A DNA stretch of 64,000 nt from Saprospira grandis (GCF_027594745.1 NZ_CP110854.1:3861501-3925500), one strand, 5' to 3'; counted from the stretch's first letter, positions 17,767 through 26,270 are shown. Notes: generated by a model not told the origin, from the sequence alone. Numbers and translations: made by a program.

Positions 17767-17892
17767 CTTATAGGTTCTTGTTCTGCTCCAAATGTAAGGA
17801 AAATATATAGATGTCTTTATATTATAAAAAAAACTTTTTAAGAAAAGGATAATCCTCTTTTGTCACAAAAAATAGTAGTTATTATTTTTTTT

Positions 17893-18030
17893 GGGCTGCC
17901 CCTGCGGCCCTTTGGGCCTTGGGTCGGGCTGTGTCGTGGCTCGCAAGTCTGCTCGGCCCTGCAGTTTTTTCGCTGCGCTCAAAAACTTGGGTCTGCGGCT
18001 GCGCCGCACCACTTTCCATCCCTCATCCGC
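17893..18030 (+). repeat. GC-rich intergenic element, copy 7
   Basis: Between the divergent globin sensor and the first LURP-one-like gene. It has GGGCTGCCCC, GGCTCGCAAGTCTGCTCGGCCCTGC, the variable palindrome AGTTTTTTCGCTGCGCTCAAAAACT, GGGTCTGCGGC, GCGCCGCACC and the CCATCCCTCATCC right end. Confidence 0.82.
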
Positions 18031-18171
18031 TCATCAGTTTTCTTTGCGCTAGCATTTTGCTTCGGCAAGAAAAATAGCGGCTTTATTGCTTAATTTGTTT
18101 TTTTTGTTTATTATTGAGTTGTAGCCAGCTCACTGGCTTTTTATCCTCATATAACCTTAAAACATAGTAAT

Positions 18172-18663
18172 ATGCCCAAGCTATTTCAATTGAAAGAAAA
18201 AATCTGGAGTTTTGGTGGCAATTATGTCATTCGAGACCAAAATGAAGAACCTGTTTATGCGGTCAAGGGAAAAGTTTTCTCTTGGGGTAAAGATCTTTCT
18301 TTTCAGGACTACAATACTGGCCAAGAGTTGTTTCGCATCAAGCAAATTTTGATGAGCTTGATGCCGCGCTTTGAAATTTTGAAAGATGGGGCCTCGATGG
18401 CGGAAATCCGCAAGGAGTTTCAGTGGTTTGGCCAAAAGTTTACCCTAGATGTGCCTGGCCCAAATGATTATACGATTGATGGCTCTTTTTGGCAAAGAGA
18501 ATTTGAATTTCGCCGAGCTTCGGGCCTTTCTGCCAGAGTGTCTAAAGAGTTTTGGAATTGGACCGATACCTACGGCATTGAAATTTATGAAGGCGATGAG
18601 GCTTTTATCTTGGCCACCGCTATTGTTATTGATTTGGTGCTGTTTGAAAAGAAATCAAACTAA
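18172..18663 (+). CDS. LURP-one-related / YxjI-like protein, copy A
   Basis: 163 residues with the repeated beta-strand pattern of the LURP-one-related (Tubby-like) family: FQLKEKIWSFGGNYVIRDQN, VYAVKGKVFSWGKDLSFQD, RFEILKDGASMAEIRK, FTLDVPGPNDYTIDG and IEIYEGDEAFILATAIVID. The fold is a 12-strand barrel around a central helix, found in bacterial YxjI and plant LOR proteins; its biochemical role in bacteria is not settled. The next gene, 6 bases downstream, is a paralogue of equal length, so the pair arose by tandem duplication. Confidence 0.82.
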   Translation: MPKLFQLKEKIWSFGGNYVIRDQNEEPVYAVKGKVFSWGKDLSFQDYNTGQELFRIKQILMSLMPRFEILKDGASMAEIRKEFQWFGQKFTLDVPGPNDYTIDGSFWQREFEFRRASGLSARVSKEFWNWTDTYGIEIYEGDEAFILATAIVIDLVLFEKKSN

Positions 18664-18669
18664 GTAGTC

Positions 18670-19161
18670 ATGTCAAAGCGCTTTCAGCTCAAGGAAAAAG
18701 CTTGGAGCCTAGATAGTAGTTATCTAATCCGAGATGAGCTAGACCAAATTATTTATTTGGTAGAAGGGAAGTTTTTTTCTTGGGGTAAAGACCTATCTTT
18801 TCAAGATTATAAAACAGGACAAGAGTTATTTCAAATTAAAAGACGGCTTTTTTGCCTGTTGCCTCAGTTTGAAATAAAACATAAGGGAGAAGTCATTGCC
18901 GAATTTCGTAAGCAGTTTTACCTTTGGGGGCATTGCTTTAGTTTAAGGTTTTCAGGAGGGGCAAGTTACCAAGTTGAGGCTGGCTTTTGGTCCAGAAACT
19001 TTATTGTTAGTGCAAATGAAAAACAATTAGCCAAATTGTCTAAAAAGTTTTGGGCATGGACGGATACTTATAGCGTCGAAATCTATGAAGGAGAGGAACA
19101 ACTAATTTTGGCAGCGGCTGTCATTATTGATTCTATTTTATTTAATCATGGGTCAAATTAG
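18670..19161 (+). CDS. LURP-one-related / YxjI-like protein, copy B
   Basis: 163 residues, same length and strand pattern as copy A. Blocks such as FFSWGKDLSFQDYKTGQELF and KFWAWTDTYSVEIYEGEE are nearly shared, while the middle (residues 60-110) has diverged and is richer in basic and aromatic residues (RRLFCLLPQFEIKHKGE). It starts 6 bases after copy A and is surely cotranscribed. GC element copy 8 follows about 20 bases after the stop. Function unknown beyond the family fold. Confidence 0.82.
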   Translation: MSKRFQLKEKAWSLDSSYLIRDELDQIIYLVEGKFFSWGKDLSFQDYKTGQELFQIKRRLFCLLPQFEIKHKGEVIAEFRKQFYLWGHCFSLRFSGGASYQVEAGFWSRNFIVSANEKQLAKLSKKFWAWTDTYSVEIYEGEEQLILAAAVIIDSILFNHGSN

Positions 19162-19180
19162 AGGAAAAAAGAGCAGCCTT

Positions 19181-19322
19181 GGCCCAGCGCTGCGGAGGGG
19201 TGGCCGAAGGCCAGACCGAGTTTTTTTGAGCGCAGCGAAAAAAACGAAGGGCCGAGCAGACCTGCGAGCCCCGCAGCATAGCGGCGGCCGACCTAGCCGA
19301 AGGCTAGCCGGCCGCGGGCCCC
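19181..19322 (-). repeat. GC-rich intergenic element, copy 8
   Basis: Inverted copy, very close to copy 4: GGCCCAGCGCTGCGG, GGCCAGACCGAG, variable TTTTTTTGAGCGCAGCGAAAAAAAC, GAAGGGCCGAGCAGACC, GCATAGCGGCGGCC, nested CCTAGCCGAAGGCTAGCC and terminal GGGCCCC. Confidence 0.85.
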
Positions 19323-19352
19323 AAAACATAAAAAATCTCAAAAAAAGAGATC

Positions 19353-19387
19353 AAAAAAAAGCCAGTAGAAAAAATCTACTGGCTTTT
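19353..19387 (-). terminator. Intrinsic terminator after thioredoxin-fold gene
   Basis: GCCAGTAGA (19361-19369) and TCTACTGGC (19375-19383) form the stem; the A-run at 19353-19360 gives a U-tail on the minus strand, directly after the stop of the gene at 19394. T residues on the other side may allow termination on the plus strand too. Confidence 0.9.
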
Positions 19388-19393
19388 GTCGTT

Positions 19394-20011
19394 TTATTCG
19401 GTGGCTTTGAGCACCGCCAACAAAATTTCGGGGGCCAAACGCACTTTATAATTAGGATTGATATAAGAAAATTGAATTTCGCCTTCTGTATTGAGGACAA
19501 AAACAGCGGGAGCCGGCAACTGATAATGTTTTTCGCCCGATTGCTCGTCTAGCTTCACACCAAAGGCCCGATAGCGTTTCTGGGCTTTGTCATCTAGTTG
19601 GTAGGCAATGCCCAATTTTCGAGCATATTCCATTTTTGCATCAGAAAGCAACTGGTAGCGAAATTCGCCATCTTCTGCGCTTTCTTTTAGCTTTTCGGGT
19701 TTATCGGCAGAGATAGCCAAAACCTGAAAGCCCAAATCATGGATGTCTTTTTCAATTTCTTGCAATCCATTGAGTTGCAAATTGCAATAGGGGCACCAAT
19801 TTCCGCGATAAAAAACCAAAACGGTCTTTTGCTTTTTAATCAACTTGCGAATGCCTAAATTTTCGCCTTCTACATTTTTAAGGTTGCCGGCGGGAATCGT
19901 TTCGCCGACCAAGATGGGGCAAATATCTTCGGCGGCATTGGGGACCGTTTCTTTTTGGGCAAAAGAAAGGCTGGCCGAAAAGAGGAGCAAAAAAACAAAT
20001 AACTTTTTCAT
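19394..20011 (-). CDS. Exported AhpC/TSA-family thioredoxin-fold protein
   Basis: 205 residues with a signal peptide (MKKLFVFLLLFSASLSFAQ). The core shows the peroxiredoxin/TlpA-like fold: LVFYRGNWCPYCNLQLNGLQ carries a CPYC pair in the position of the redox centre, and FQVLAISADKPEKL and LPAPAVFVLNTEGEIQFSY follow. The CXXC and the alkyl-peroxidase-like body suggest a periplasmic peroxiredoxin-like reductase. It lies 20 bases downstream of the spermidine-synthase-like gene on the same strand and ahead of a terminator, so the two form a probable operon. Confidence 0.85.
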   Translation of the reverse strand: MKKLFVFLLLFSASLSFAQKETVPNAAEDICPILVGETIPAGNLKNVEGENLGIRKLIKKQKTVLVFYRGNWCPYCNLQLNGLQEIEKDIHDLGFQVLAISADKPEKLKESAEDGEFRYQLLSDAKMEYARKLGIAYQLDDKAQKRYRAFGVKLDEQSGEKHYQLPAPAVFVLNTEGEIQFSYINPNYKVRLAPEILLAVLKATE

Positions 20012-20031
20012 AGGAGGCTTAATTTTAAGGG

Positions 20032-21570
20032 TTAGTACCAGTCCCAGTTTCCTTTGCGGTAATAACTACTGAGTACTGGATGATGAATGCGATTGACTTC
20101 AATCTTTGCCGTGTCAATAGGAACAACTGGCTTGCCAAAAGAACTAATGTGCAAAAGCGCCTCTTTGTTGAGCCATTTGGTTTCTACTTGATCTAAGTTA
20201 ATATTTCTTAAAGCATCTCGAAAACCTTCTTGGGGTAAATCTTTGGCGCCAAGGGTCCAGCCCCATTGCCCTAAAGTAAGTACTTGATTGTGAATTTGTA
20301 ATGTGCTAAATCCCGCTTCTTTTAGTGTTTTGTCAATGCAAACAAAAGCTTTACTGGCATAATACGGGCTACCCGATTGAATGGAAATGAGTCCGCCTGG
20401 CCGCAATTGTTTATAACACATTTTATAAAATTCATAAGAGTATAAACGGCCCAACTCAATACTTTTTGGGTCTGGAAAATCGCAATAAATCAAATCGTAA
20501 AAATCTAAGGTCTTTTCCATATACTGAAAAGCATCGCCATTGAGAATTTCTACTCGAGGATCTAGCAAGGCGCTGTCATTCATAGTTAAAAAAATGGGGT
20601 TGGTTTTGGCCAGCTCTGTCACTTTGGGGTCCAAATCAACCAACATAATTTTTTCAATGCTGGGATATTTGAGTAATTCTCGAACTACGCAGCCATCGCC
20701 ACCACCTAAAACTAAAGCCGTTTTGGGCTCGGGATGCAAACTAGCCGTTGGATGGACCATAGGTTCATGATACATCCATTCATCTAAGGTAGAAAGTTGC
20801 TGGTTGCCATTGATATAAAACCAATGATTGCCCTTCCATTCGGTAACAACTAGTTTTTGATACTTAGATTGATGCTGGAAAATGACTTTATCTTTATAAC
20901 GTTTCTGTTCGCCAAAAAGAATAATAGGTTCTGCCGCAAAAAAACCAGCCAAAAGCACTAAACCTACGGCAAAAGCCCCAATTTTAAAGGCCAATTTATG
21001 CGCTTTGGGAAAAAGTTGGCCCAAAAAGACCAATAATAAAAGCGCTACGCCAAAATTGACGGCCCCCAAAATAAAAGGCGTATAGGTAAGGCCCAAATAG
21101 GGAAGGCCCACAAAAGCAAAAAATAATCCGCCAATCAAACTGCCGTAATAATCGTTTTCCATTACCGCAGAAACATTGACCCGCAACTCCTGATAAGCAT
21201 CATTGAGCCGAACCACCAAAGGAATTTCCATCCCTATCAATAAACCAATCAGAATACAAAAGCTATAAATAAAAACACCAGTGTATTCCATATAAGCCGT
21301 GGCCGTATAAGTAAATAAAGCCGAAAAGGCCACCAAAAGGGAAAGCGTAAACTCAATAATAACAAAGCTGCTCAGCAAATTCTTTTCAAAATACTTGGAA
21401 ATTCTACTGCCCAAGCCCATAGAAAAAAGCATAACAGACAAGACAATCGTAAACTGAAAAACAGAATTGCCCAAAAAATAAGTGGCCAAGGTGGCCAAAA
21501 TGTATTCGGCCACAATACCCGAAAGACCAGTGGCAAAAAGAGATAACTTGAGAATGTTGGATTTTAACAT
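20032..21570 (-). CDS. Membrane-bound spermidine synthase-like aminopropyltransferase
   Basis: 512 residues. The first 215 hold about seven membrane helices, starting LFATGLSGIVAEYILATLATY. Residues about 220-470 form a spermidine-synthase-type methyltransferase-like fold with the nucleotide-binding motif ALVLGGGDGCVVREL, the acidic loop MLVDLDPKV and the catalytic-loop region LIYCDFPDPKS. Soluble homologues transfer the aminopropyl group from decarboxylated SAM to putrescine. In CDFPDP the position of the canonical YxDxxDP is changed to CDFPDP, keeping the acid pair. Membrane-fused relatives are common in bacteria, with an uncertain substrate. Probably cotranscribed with the downstream thioredoxin-fold gene. 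Confidence 0.87.
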   Translation of the reverse strand: MLKSNILKLSLFATGLSGIVAEYILATLATYFLGNSVFQFTIVLSVMLFSMGLGSRISKYFEKNLLSSFVIIEFTLSLLVAFSALFTYTATAYMEYTGVFIYSFCILIGLLIGMEIPLVVRLNDAYQELRVNVSAVMENDYYGSLIGGLFFAFVGLPYLGLTYTPFILGAVNFGVALLLLVFLGQLFPKAHKLAFKIGAFAVGLVLLAGFFAAEPIILFGEQKRYKDKVIFQHQSKYQKLVVTEWKGNHWFYINGNQQLSTLDEWMYHEPMVHPTASLHPEPKTALVLGGGDGCVVRELLKYPSIEKIMLVDLDPKVTELAKTNPIFLTMNDSALLDPRVEILNGDAFQYMEKTLDFYDLIYCDFPDPKSIELGRLYSYEFYKMCYKQLRPGGLISIQSGSPYYASKAFVCIDKTLKEAGFSTLQIHNQVLTLGQWGWTLGAKDLPQEGFRDALRNINLDQVETKWLNKEALLHISSFGKPVVPIDTAKIEVNRIHHPVLSSYYRKGNWDWY

Positions 21571-21590
21571 GACAGCTTGAATAGGTCCAT

Positions 21591-21624
21591 AAAAAAACTA
21601 GCCGCCCAAAATAGACAGCTAGTT
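21591..21624 (-). terminator. Intrinsic terminator after first TonB-C paralogue
   Basis: AACTAGC (21596-21602) pairs with GCTAGTT (21618-21624); the A-run 21591-21597 becomes a U-tail on the minus strand. It separates the TonB-C cluster from the spermidine-synthase-like gene. Confidence 0.75.
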
Positions 21625-21658
21625 GCAATTTTGCTAATTTTTAAAGGAGTTCGACCCG

Positions 21659-22243
21659 CTAATCTTTTTCTGACTTAAATCGAATCGGTACAACCATTCG
21701 CATCGAAACTTTTTTTCCGAATTCTTCTGCCGCTTCCCATTTTGCCGTTATGGCTACAACTTTTACAGCATTTAATGCAACTCCCTCTAAACCCAATCCT
21801 TCTTCGCCCATAAACCGAAGAAGTTCAATGTTTTCCATTTTTCCCTCAGCTGTTACCACAAATCGAATATAAGCTACCGAATTGATGTTTTTTCCCTTGG
21901 CCGCCTTAGGAAAAATAGTAGCAGCCGATAAATCTTTCATCAACGCTAGCTGCCCACAGGTTTTTCGCTCTTCTGGACTTTCGTCTTCTGAACATTCTTC
22001 TGTAAGATAATAACAATATTTTGGTACATAATCTATAGTTGGAGCCGGTGCGGGTGGTGGCGGTGGTGGCGGCGGCATTTCTTCTACAACTGGCGCTGGA
22101 GGAACTGGCGGCGGTGGCGGTGGTGGCGGCGGAACCAAAGTATCAACCTCCACAACATATTGCGGAGCTGTTTCGGCTTGCGCAGCCTGAACTCCCCCTA
22201 CAAAAAAGAGGAGCAAAAATAAATAGCGATAGTACATGAGCAT
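21659..22243 (-). CDS. TonB C-terminal domain protein, tandem copy 1 (proline-rich)
   Basis: 194 residues from the ATG at 22243 (MLMYYRYLFLLLFFVGG), which starts a signal peptide; the longer frame from 22357 only reads through a repeated spacer. After the signal peptide come two proline tracts (nine and eight prolines), then a cysteine-containing segment and a TonB-C-like domain (about 105-190) with AYIRFVVTAEGKMENIEL, ALNAVKVVAITAKW and MRMVVPIRF. Proteins of this size without ExbB/ExbD partners are common in Bacteroidota; they probably work in the periplasm, role unproven. Last gene of three tandem paralogues. Confidence 0.82.
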   Translation of the reverse strand: MLMYYRYLFLLLFFVGGVQAAQAETAPQYVVEVDTLVPPPPPPPPPVPPAPVVEEMPPPPPPPPAPAPTIDYVPKYCYYLTEECSEDESPEERKTCGQLALMKDLSAATIFPKAAKGKNINSVAYIRFVVTAEGKMENIELLRFMGEEGLGLEGVALNAVKVVAITAKWEAAEEFGKKVSMRMVVPIRFKSEKD

Positions 22244-22319
22244 ATTTTTCGGCGGTGAAATAAAAGCTTTGTCTAAAAGATGTTTGTATGAGTTTTTTGC
22301 TGGAAAATGGAGTAAAAAA
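22244..22319 (-). repeat. Conserved spacer of the TonB-C triplication
   Basis: This spacer, its partner at 22860-22941 and the 5' part of the spacer upstream of copy 3 (23506-23555) share AAATAAAAGCTTTGTCTAAA and AGATGTTTGTATGAG almost base for base. The high identity of non-coding spacers shows that the duplication unit was a whole gene plus its leader. Each copy therefore keeps its own upstream region, possibly its own promoter. Confidence 0.75.
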
Positions 22320-22859
22320 TTAGTCCTGCTCTTCCAATTTAAATTTAATGGGGGCAATCATTTGCATTGAGATATATTCTCCGTTACGTTTTGCTACTTT
22401 CCATTTTGCCGTTTTAGCTACCGTTTTTACTGCATTTAATGCAGCTTCTTCAAAGCCCATTTTTTCTTCTCCTACTAATTTGGCCAACTCAATATTTTCC
22501 ATTTTTCCCTCGGCAGTTACTGTATAGCGAATGTAAACTGTTGCTTCCAAAGATTTTTCTTTGGCCGCTTTAGGATAAATTAAGGCCGATATTAAATCAT
22601 CTCTTAAAGCTAAATCGCCACACTTATCTCGTTCTTCATAACTTCCGTCTTCTGGGCAATGCGCTTTGAGGTAGTAACTGAATTCCTCTATATAGTGTCC
22701 TGGAAATGAAAGTTCGTCTGGCAACGGAGCATCTTTTTTTTCAGCCGTTTCTGGAACCAAAGTATCGGCCTCTACAATATATTGCGGAGCTGTTTCGGCT
22801 TGCGCAGCCTGAACTCCCCCTACAAAAAAGAGGAACAAAAATAAATAGCGATAATACAT
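22320..22859 (-). CDS. TonB C-terminal domain protein, tandem copy 2
   Basis: 179 residues from the ATG at 22859 (MYYRYLFLFLFFVGGVQAAQA), chosen to match the signal peptide of the paralogues. It lacks the proline tracts and has instead a short acidic spacer (TAEKKDAPLPDEL). The C-terminal domain is almost the same as in copy 3: ATVYIRYTVTAEGKMENIEL, LVGEEKMGFEEAALNAVKTV and AKWKVAKRNGEYISMQM. The paired cysteines before the domain (CPEDGSYEERDKC) are kept in all three copies and may form a disulfide. Confidence 0.82.
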   Translation of the reverse strand: MYYRYLFLFLFFVGGVQAAQAETAPQYIVEADTLVPETAEKKDAPLPDELSFPGHYIEEFSYYLKAHCPEDGSYEERDKCGDLALRDDLISALIYPKAAKEKSLEATVYIRYTVTAEGKMENIELAKLVGEEKMGFEEAALNAVKTVAKTAKWKVAKRNGEYISMQMIAPIKFKLEEQD

Positions 22860-22941
22860 GAGTATATTTTTCAGAGGTGAAATAAAAGCTTTGTCTAAAA
22901 GATGTTTGTATGAGTTTTTTGCTGGAAAATGGAGCAGAAAA

Positions 22942-23505
22942 TTAGTCCTGCTCCTCCAATCCAAATTTAATAGGGACAACCATTTTCATCGGGATATATT
23001 TTCCTTTGTGTTTTGCTACTTTCCATTTTGCTGTTTTAGCTACCGTTTTTACGGCATTTAATGCAGCTTCTTCAAAGCCCATTTTTTCTTCTCCTACTAA
23101 TTTGACCAACTCAATATTTTCCATTTTTCCCTCGGTAGTTACTACAAATCGAATATAAGCAGTTGCTTCCAAAGATTTTTCTTTGGCCGCTTTAGGATAA
23201 ATTAAGGCCGCTGTTAAAACTTTATGTAAGGCAAGGTCAGCACATCTATTTTTTGACCAAAAATCATCATCGGGACAATCATCAGAAAGATAATAGGGCT
23301 CCATGTAGTTTATTCCAAACCCACTATATTGATCTGCTGCAGCTGTTCTTGGCGGTGGCGGAGGTGGTGGAGGAGGAAAAGGAAGTGCTGTTTTCTCTTT
23401 TGTTTGCGGAACTAAAGTATCAGCCACTGCAATTGCCGCTAGCACACTGTTAACTCCCCCTACAAAAAAGAGGAGCAAAAATAAATAGCGATAGTACATG
23501 AGCAT
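22942..23505 (-). CDS. TonB C-terminal domain protein, tandem copy 3
   Basis: 187 residues, first of the three in transcription order. Signal peptide MLMYYRYLFLLLFFVGG, then a single eight-proline tract, the cysteine pair (CPDDDFWSKNRC) and the TonB-C-like domain (about 100-185). The leader sequences of all three copies are near identical at the DNA level, and so are the spacers, so the cluster is a young triplication. Divergence is concentrated in the proline/linker segment. No receptor gene adjoins. Confidence 0.82.
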   Translation of the reverse strand: MLMYYRYLFLLLFFVGGVNSVLAAIAVADTLVPQTKEKTALPFPPPPPPPPPRTAAADQYSGFGINYMEPYYLSDDCPDDDFWSKNRCADLALHKVLTAALIYPKAAKEKSLEATAYIRFVVTTEGKMENIELVKLVGEEKMGFEEAALNAVKTVAKTAKWKVAKHKGKYIPMKMVVPIKFGLEEQD

Positions 23506-23578
23506 ATTTTTCGGCGGTGAAATAAAAGCTTTGTCTAAAAGATGTTTGTATCAGCTCGTTTGGTGGAAAAACTACCCC

Positions 23579-23616
23579 AAAAAAAAAGCGCGCAAAAAAC
23601 AAAAGTTTTTTGCGCA
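23579..23616 (-). terminator. Intrinsic terminator after TIR-like/TPR/SDR gene
   Basis: GCGCAAAAAAC (23590-23600), loop AAAA, complement GTTTTTTGCGC (23605-23615). The A-run at 23579-23587 provides the U-tail on the minus strand. Confidence 0.85.
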
Positions 23617-23639
23617 CCTCTCTTTATTTCTCTAAAGTT

Positions 23640-25853
23640 TTACTCAAACTTTTTTCCAGAGCGATCAATAACGGCCGCACTAGCTTGCTGATTGGCAAAA
23701 AGAAGCAAATCTTGAATATTTACTCTTTCTGGGCGACTAGCCACAAAGAAAATAGTTTCCGCTACATCTTCGGCTCGTAAGGGCGTGAAATCATTATAAA
23801 TTTTTGCTTTTTCTTCATCGCCATTAAAACGAACCAAAGCAAATTCAGTTTCTACATGCCCCGGATGAATAGCCGCTACCCGAACGCCATAGCGATGCAA
23901 ATCTAAACGCATTCCTTTAGTGAGCATATCTAAAGCGGCTTTTGTAGCGCAATAAACATTTCCGTCAGGATAAGCTTCTTTGCCTGCAATCGATCCGATA
24001 TTGATAATAAATCCTTTTTTATTTTGGACCATAATCGGACTAATCGCCCGGCTCAAGTAAAGTAATCCTTTCAGATTGGTATCAATCATAGTTTCCCAAT
24101 CCTCAATTTTTCCCTCATGAATGGGGCCTCTACCTTTTGCCAAGCCTGCATTATTGATCAAAATATCAATGTTGCCCCAAGATTCAGGCAATTTTGCCAA
24201 GGCGGCATCAATTTCTTCTTTATTTCGAACATCAAAAGAAAGGGTTTGTACTTCCAACTGCTCAAAATTTTCACGCAATTGCTCCGAAAGTTCTTCTAAA
24301 CGGGCTGCTCGGCGACCAGTTAATACCAAACGGTAACCTGCGCGAGCAAATTGCCAAGCCGTAGCCCGACCAATACCAGAAGTTGCGCCAGTAATAAAAA
24401 CAACTTCTTCTGCATGAGGCGAGCGCAAAATTTCTTCTTCCGATTCAGGCAACTGTAATTCTTCGGCTATCGGTTGCTGTTCTTCTGGACGAATGACTTT
24501 ATATAACTGATCCAATTCTTCTGCCTGCAATTCGGGCTTCAACAAACAAGCTTGCAAATAATTTGCTCTGGCCGCTTCAATTTGTCCCTGTTTAGCCTGA
24601 CAATCGGCCAAAGCCAAATAAGCCAACTCATATTGCGGATCAATTTCTAAGGCCCGATGCAATAATTCATTCACTCTAAATAAAGACGCAAATCTTTTAC
24701 GCAAATGCAAAGCATACTCATAATAAAGCGCTGCCGATTCTTCATTGACAAAAATCGCTTTTTTATAATATTCTTGCGCCAATTGCTGCTCTTCTTCCTC
24801 AAAATGACGATCTAACAAACGCGCCAACCAAATCAAAGCGCGACCATTACTGGGGTCCAACACTAAAATTCGTTCATAAGCCAAACGGGCCACTTCATAA
24901 TCCGCTTCTTCCGTTTCGGTTTCTGCAATGACAAAAAGTGCATCCAAAGAGCGAACTTCGGTCAAATATTCTTGGGCCGCTTCCAAATTTTCGTCTTCTA
25001 AAACTACTTTTTCGGTCGCCGCTTCTTTTTCTTCCTCTTTTTCTAGAACGGTCGGAATTTCTTCCACTTTTTCCTCTTCTACAGCTTCCAGGGGTTCTTT
25101 TTCCTCCGCTGTTTTTTCTTCCTCCTCCATTTCCTCAACAGAATTTTCTGCCTGCTCTTCTTCCTCCTCTTTTTCTTCTAGGGGCGTTTCTTCAGGGCTT
25201 TCTTCTTCCAAAATTTCTTCTTCGGCCCGAGATTCTACTTCTATTTCTGGAGCTTCTTCAATTTCTTCTTGCTCTTCTTCCGCTTCTTTTTCTTCGCTTT
25301 TTTGCAAAGCTGTAATATCGATTGCTTGCAAAAGGCGACTAAATTCGCTGGCTTCAAAATCGGCCCAAGGACTAGGCGAAAGCGCATTGATTTTTCGCAA
25401 AAAACTGCCAATATTTGTCGATAAACGTTTGGCAAAAAGTTTTTTCGCTTCAATTTCTTCTAATTCATCAGCGGCTGCTTCTCGGTTGGCTTTGCGCAGG
25501 CGAATCCATTCCTCATGCCAAAAATCTCGGTAGCGCATGAGTTCATGAATGGTTTTTGTTTGTGTGGGCGTTTCGATAATTTGGCCGTTAACATCTTTTT
25601 GCCGACCATTTAAAATAATGGGCAAAATTCGCTCGGTTTCTAGCATCAGCGAGCTCAGTGCTTGCATGGCCAGATGATCTTTTAAAAAGTTATCGCTAAG
25701 CAGTAGCAAAACTTTTTCTTCACTATTTTCTAGTTGCTGGGGGCTGGGGTTGGCCACTAATTGAACTTGGCTGCCAGCAAAAAAATGCTGCAAGCGCTGA
25801 AATTCTTCGCTGTTGGCCGCTACATATAATACAGGGAGTTGATATTGAGGCAT
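23640..25853 (-). CDS. TIR-like / acidic linker / TPR / short-chain dehydrogenase fusion
   Basis: 737 residues from the ATG at 25853 (MPQYQLPVLYVAANSEE); an alternative start at 25934 adds 27 residues. Residues 1-160 look like a TIR-type domain (VLLLLSDNFLKDHLAMQAL, RILPIIL, YRDFW), but the position of the NADase glutamate appears to be Gln or Ala. Residues 185-290 are a glutamate-rich linker. Residues 300-450 contain TPR-like repeats (ARLAYERILVLDPSNGRALIW). Residues 483-737 are a complete SDR with GATSGIG (489-495), NNAG (567-570) and the Ser621/Tyr634/Lys638 triad, resembling YdfG-type NADP-dependent oxidoreductases. The enzyme part looks intact; its substrate and the reason for the fusion are unknown. 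Confidence 0.85.
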   Translation of the reverse strand: MPQYQLPVLYVAANSEEFQRLQHFFAGSQVQLVANPSPQQLENSEEKVLLLLSDNFLKDHLAMQALSSLMLETERILPIILNGRQKDVNGQIIETPTQTKTIHELMRYRDFWHEEWIRLRKANREAAADELEEIEAKKLFAKRLSTNIGSFLRKINALSPSPWADFEASEFSRLLQAIDITALQKSEEKEAEEEQEEIEEAPEIEVESRAEEEILEEESPEETPLEEKEEEEEQAENSVEEMEEEEKTAEEKEPLEAVEEEKVEEIPTVLEKEEEKEAATEKVVLEDENLEAAQEYLTEVRSLDALFVIAETETEEADYEVARLAYERILVLDPSNGRALIWLARLLDRHFEEEEQQLAQEYYKKAIFVNEESAALYYEYALHLRKRFASLFRVNELLHRALEIDPQYELAYLALADCQAKQGQIEAARANYLQACLLKPELQAEELDQLYKVIRPEEQQPIAEELQLPESEEEILRSPHAEEVVFITGATSGIGRATAWQFARAGYRLVLTGRRAARLEELSEQLRENFEQLEVQTLSFDVRNKEEIDAALAKLPESWGNIDILINNAGLAKGRGPIHEGKIEDWETMIDTNLKGLLYLSRAISPIMVQNKKGFIINIGSIAGKEAYPDGNVYCATKAALDMLTKGMRLDLHRYGVRVAAIHPGHVETEFALVRFNGDEEKAKIYNDFTPLRAEDVAETIFFVASRPERVNIQDLLLFANQQASAAVIDRSGKKFE

Positions 25854-25961
25854 AGTTTGACGTTGTTTTTTTCCTTGGCCTAAAGTAAGGGCTTTTGAAA
25901 AGAAATGAAAGTTTAAAACTACAGAACTTTTCATTTTAGATAAAAATTAGAGCTATTTTTT

Positions 25962-26090
25962 GGGGCCTCCGCCTCCCTTCGGTCGTCGGCGCTACGCTTT
26001 GGGGCTCGCTGTTCGCTCGGCCCTGCGTTTTTTTCGCTGCGCTCAAAAAACTGGGTCTGGCCTGCGGCCACCCCGCCGCATCGCTAGGCC
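25962..26090 (+). repeat. GC-rich intergenic element, copy 9
   Basis: GGGGCCTCCGCC, GCTACGCTTTGGGGCTCGC, GCTCGGCCCTGCG, variable TTTTTTTCGCTGCGCTCAAAAAAC, GGGTCTGGCC, GGCCACCCC and GCATCGCTAGGCC. It adjoins the 180-bp repeat at 26091-26270; the same pairing recurs at 29539-29877. The rest of the gap to 26392 is AT-rich with no gene visible. Confidence 0.88.
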
Positions 26091-26270
26091 AGTCGCTTCG
26101 CTCCTTCTAGACGCAGAAATTTAGTTCTGCTAGTTATGGGCCGATGGTTTCAACCATCGGCTCATTTTTTTGGATCTAGAATGGCCTCCCTTTTTGCTGT
26201 GGGTTTTAACCCACTGATCTAGAAAACCATCAAGAAAAAATCCCCCTTTCAAATAGCGGCTTTCAATTAG
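26091..26270 (+). repeat. 180-bp hairpin-containing repeat, left copy
   Basis: Matches 29698-29877 with a fixed offset of 3607 bp and about six mismatches by eye. It contains two hairpins with a GGTTTNAACC centre: GCCGATGGTT/AACCATCGGC followed by CTCATTTTTTT, and GTGGGTTTTAACCCAC. It brackets the small HTH-like gene and the kinase module together with copy 9. Confidence 0.88.

Noticed and set aside
24928..25533. A 201-residue serine-rich plus-strand frame
   Set aside because: It is the complement of the glutamate-rich linker of the TIR-like/TPR/SDR gene (GAA and GAG read as TTC and CTC); the real coding strand is clear.
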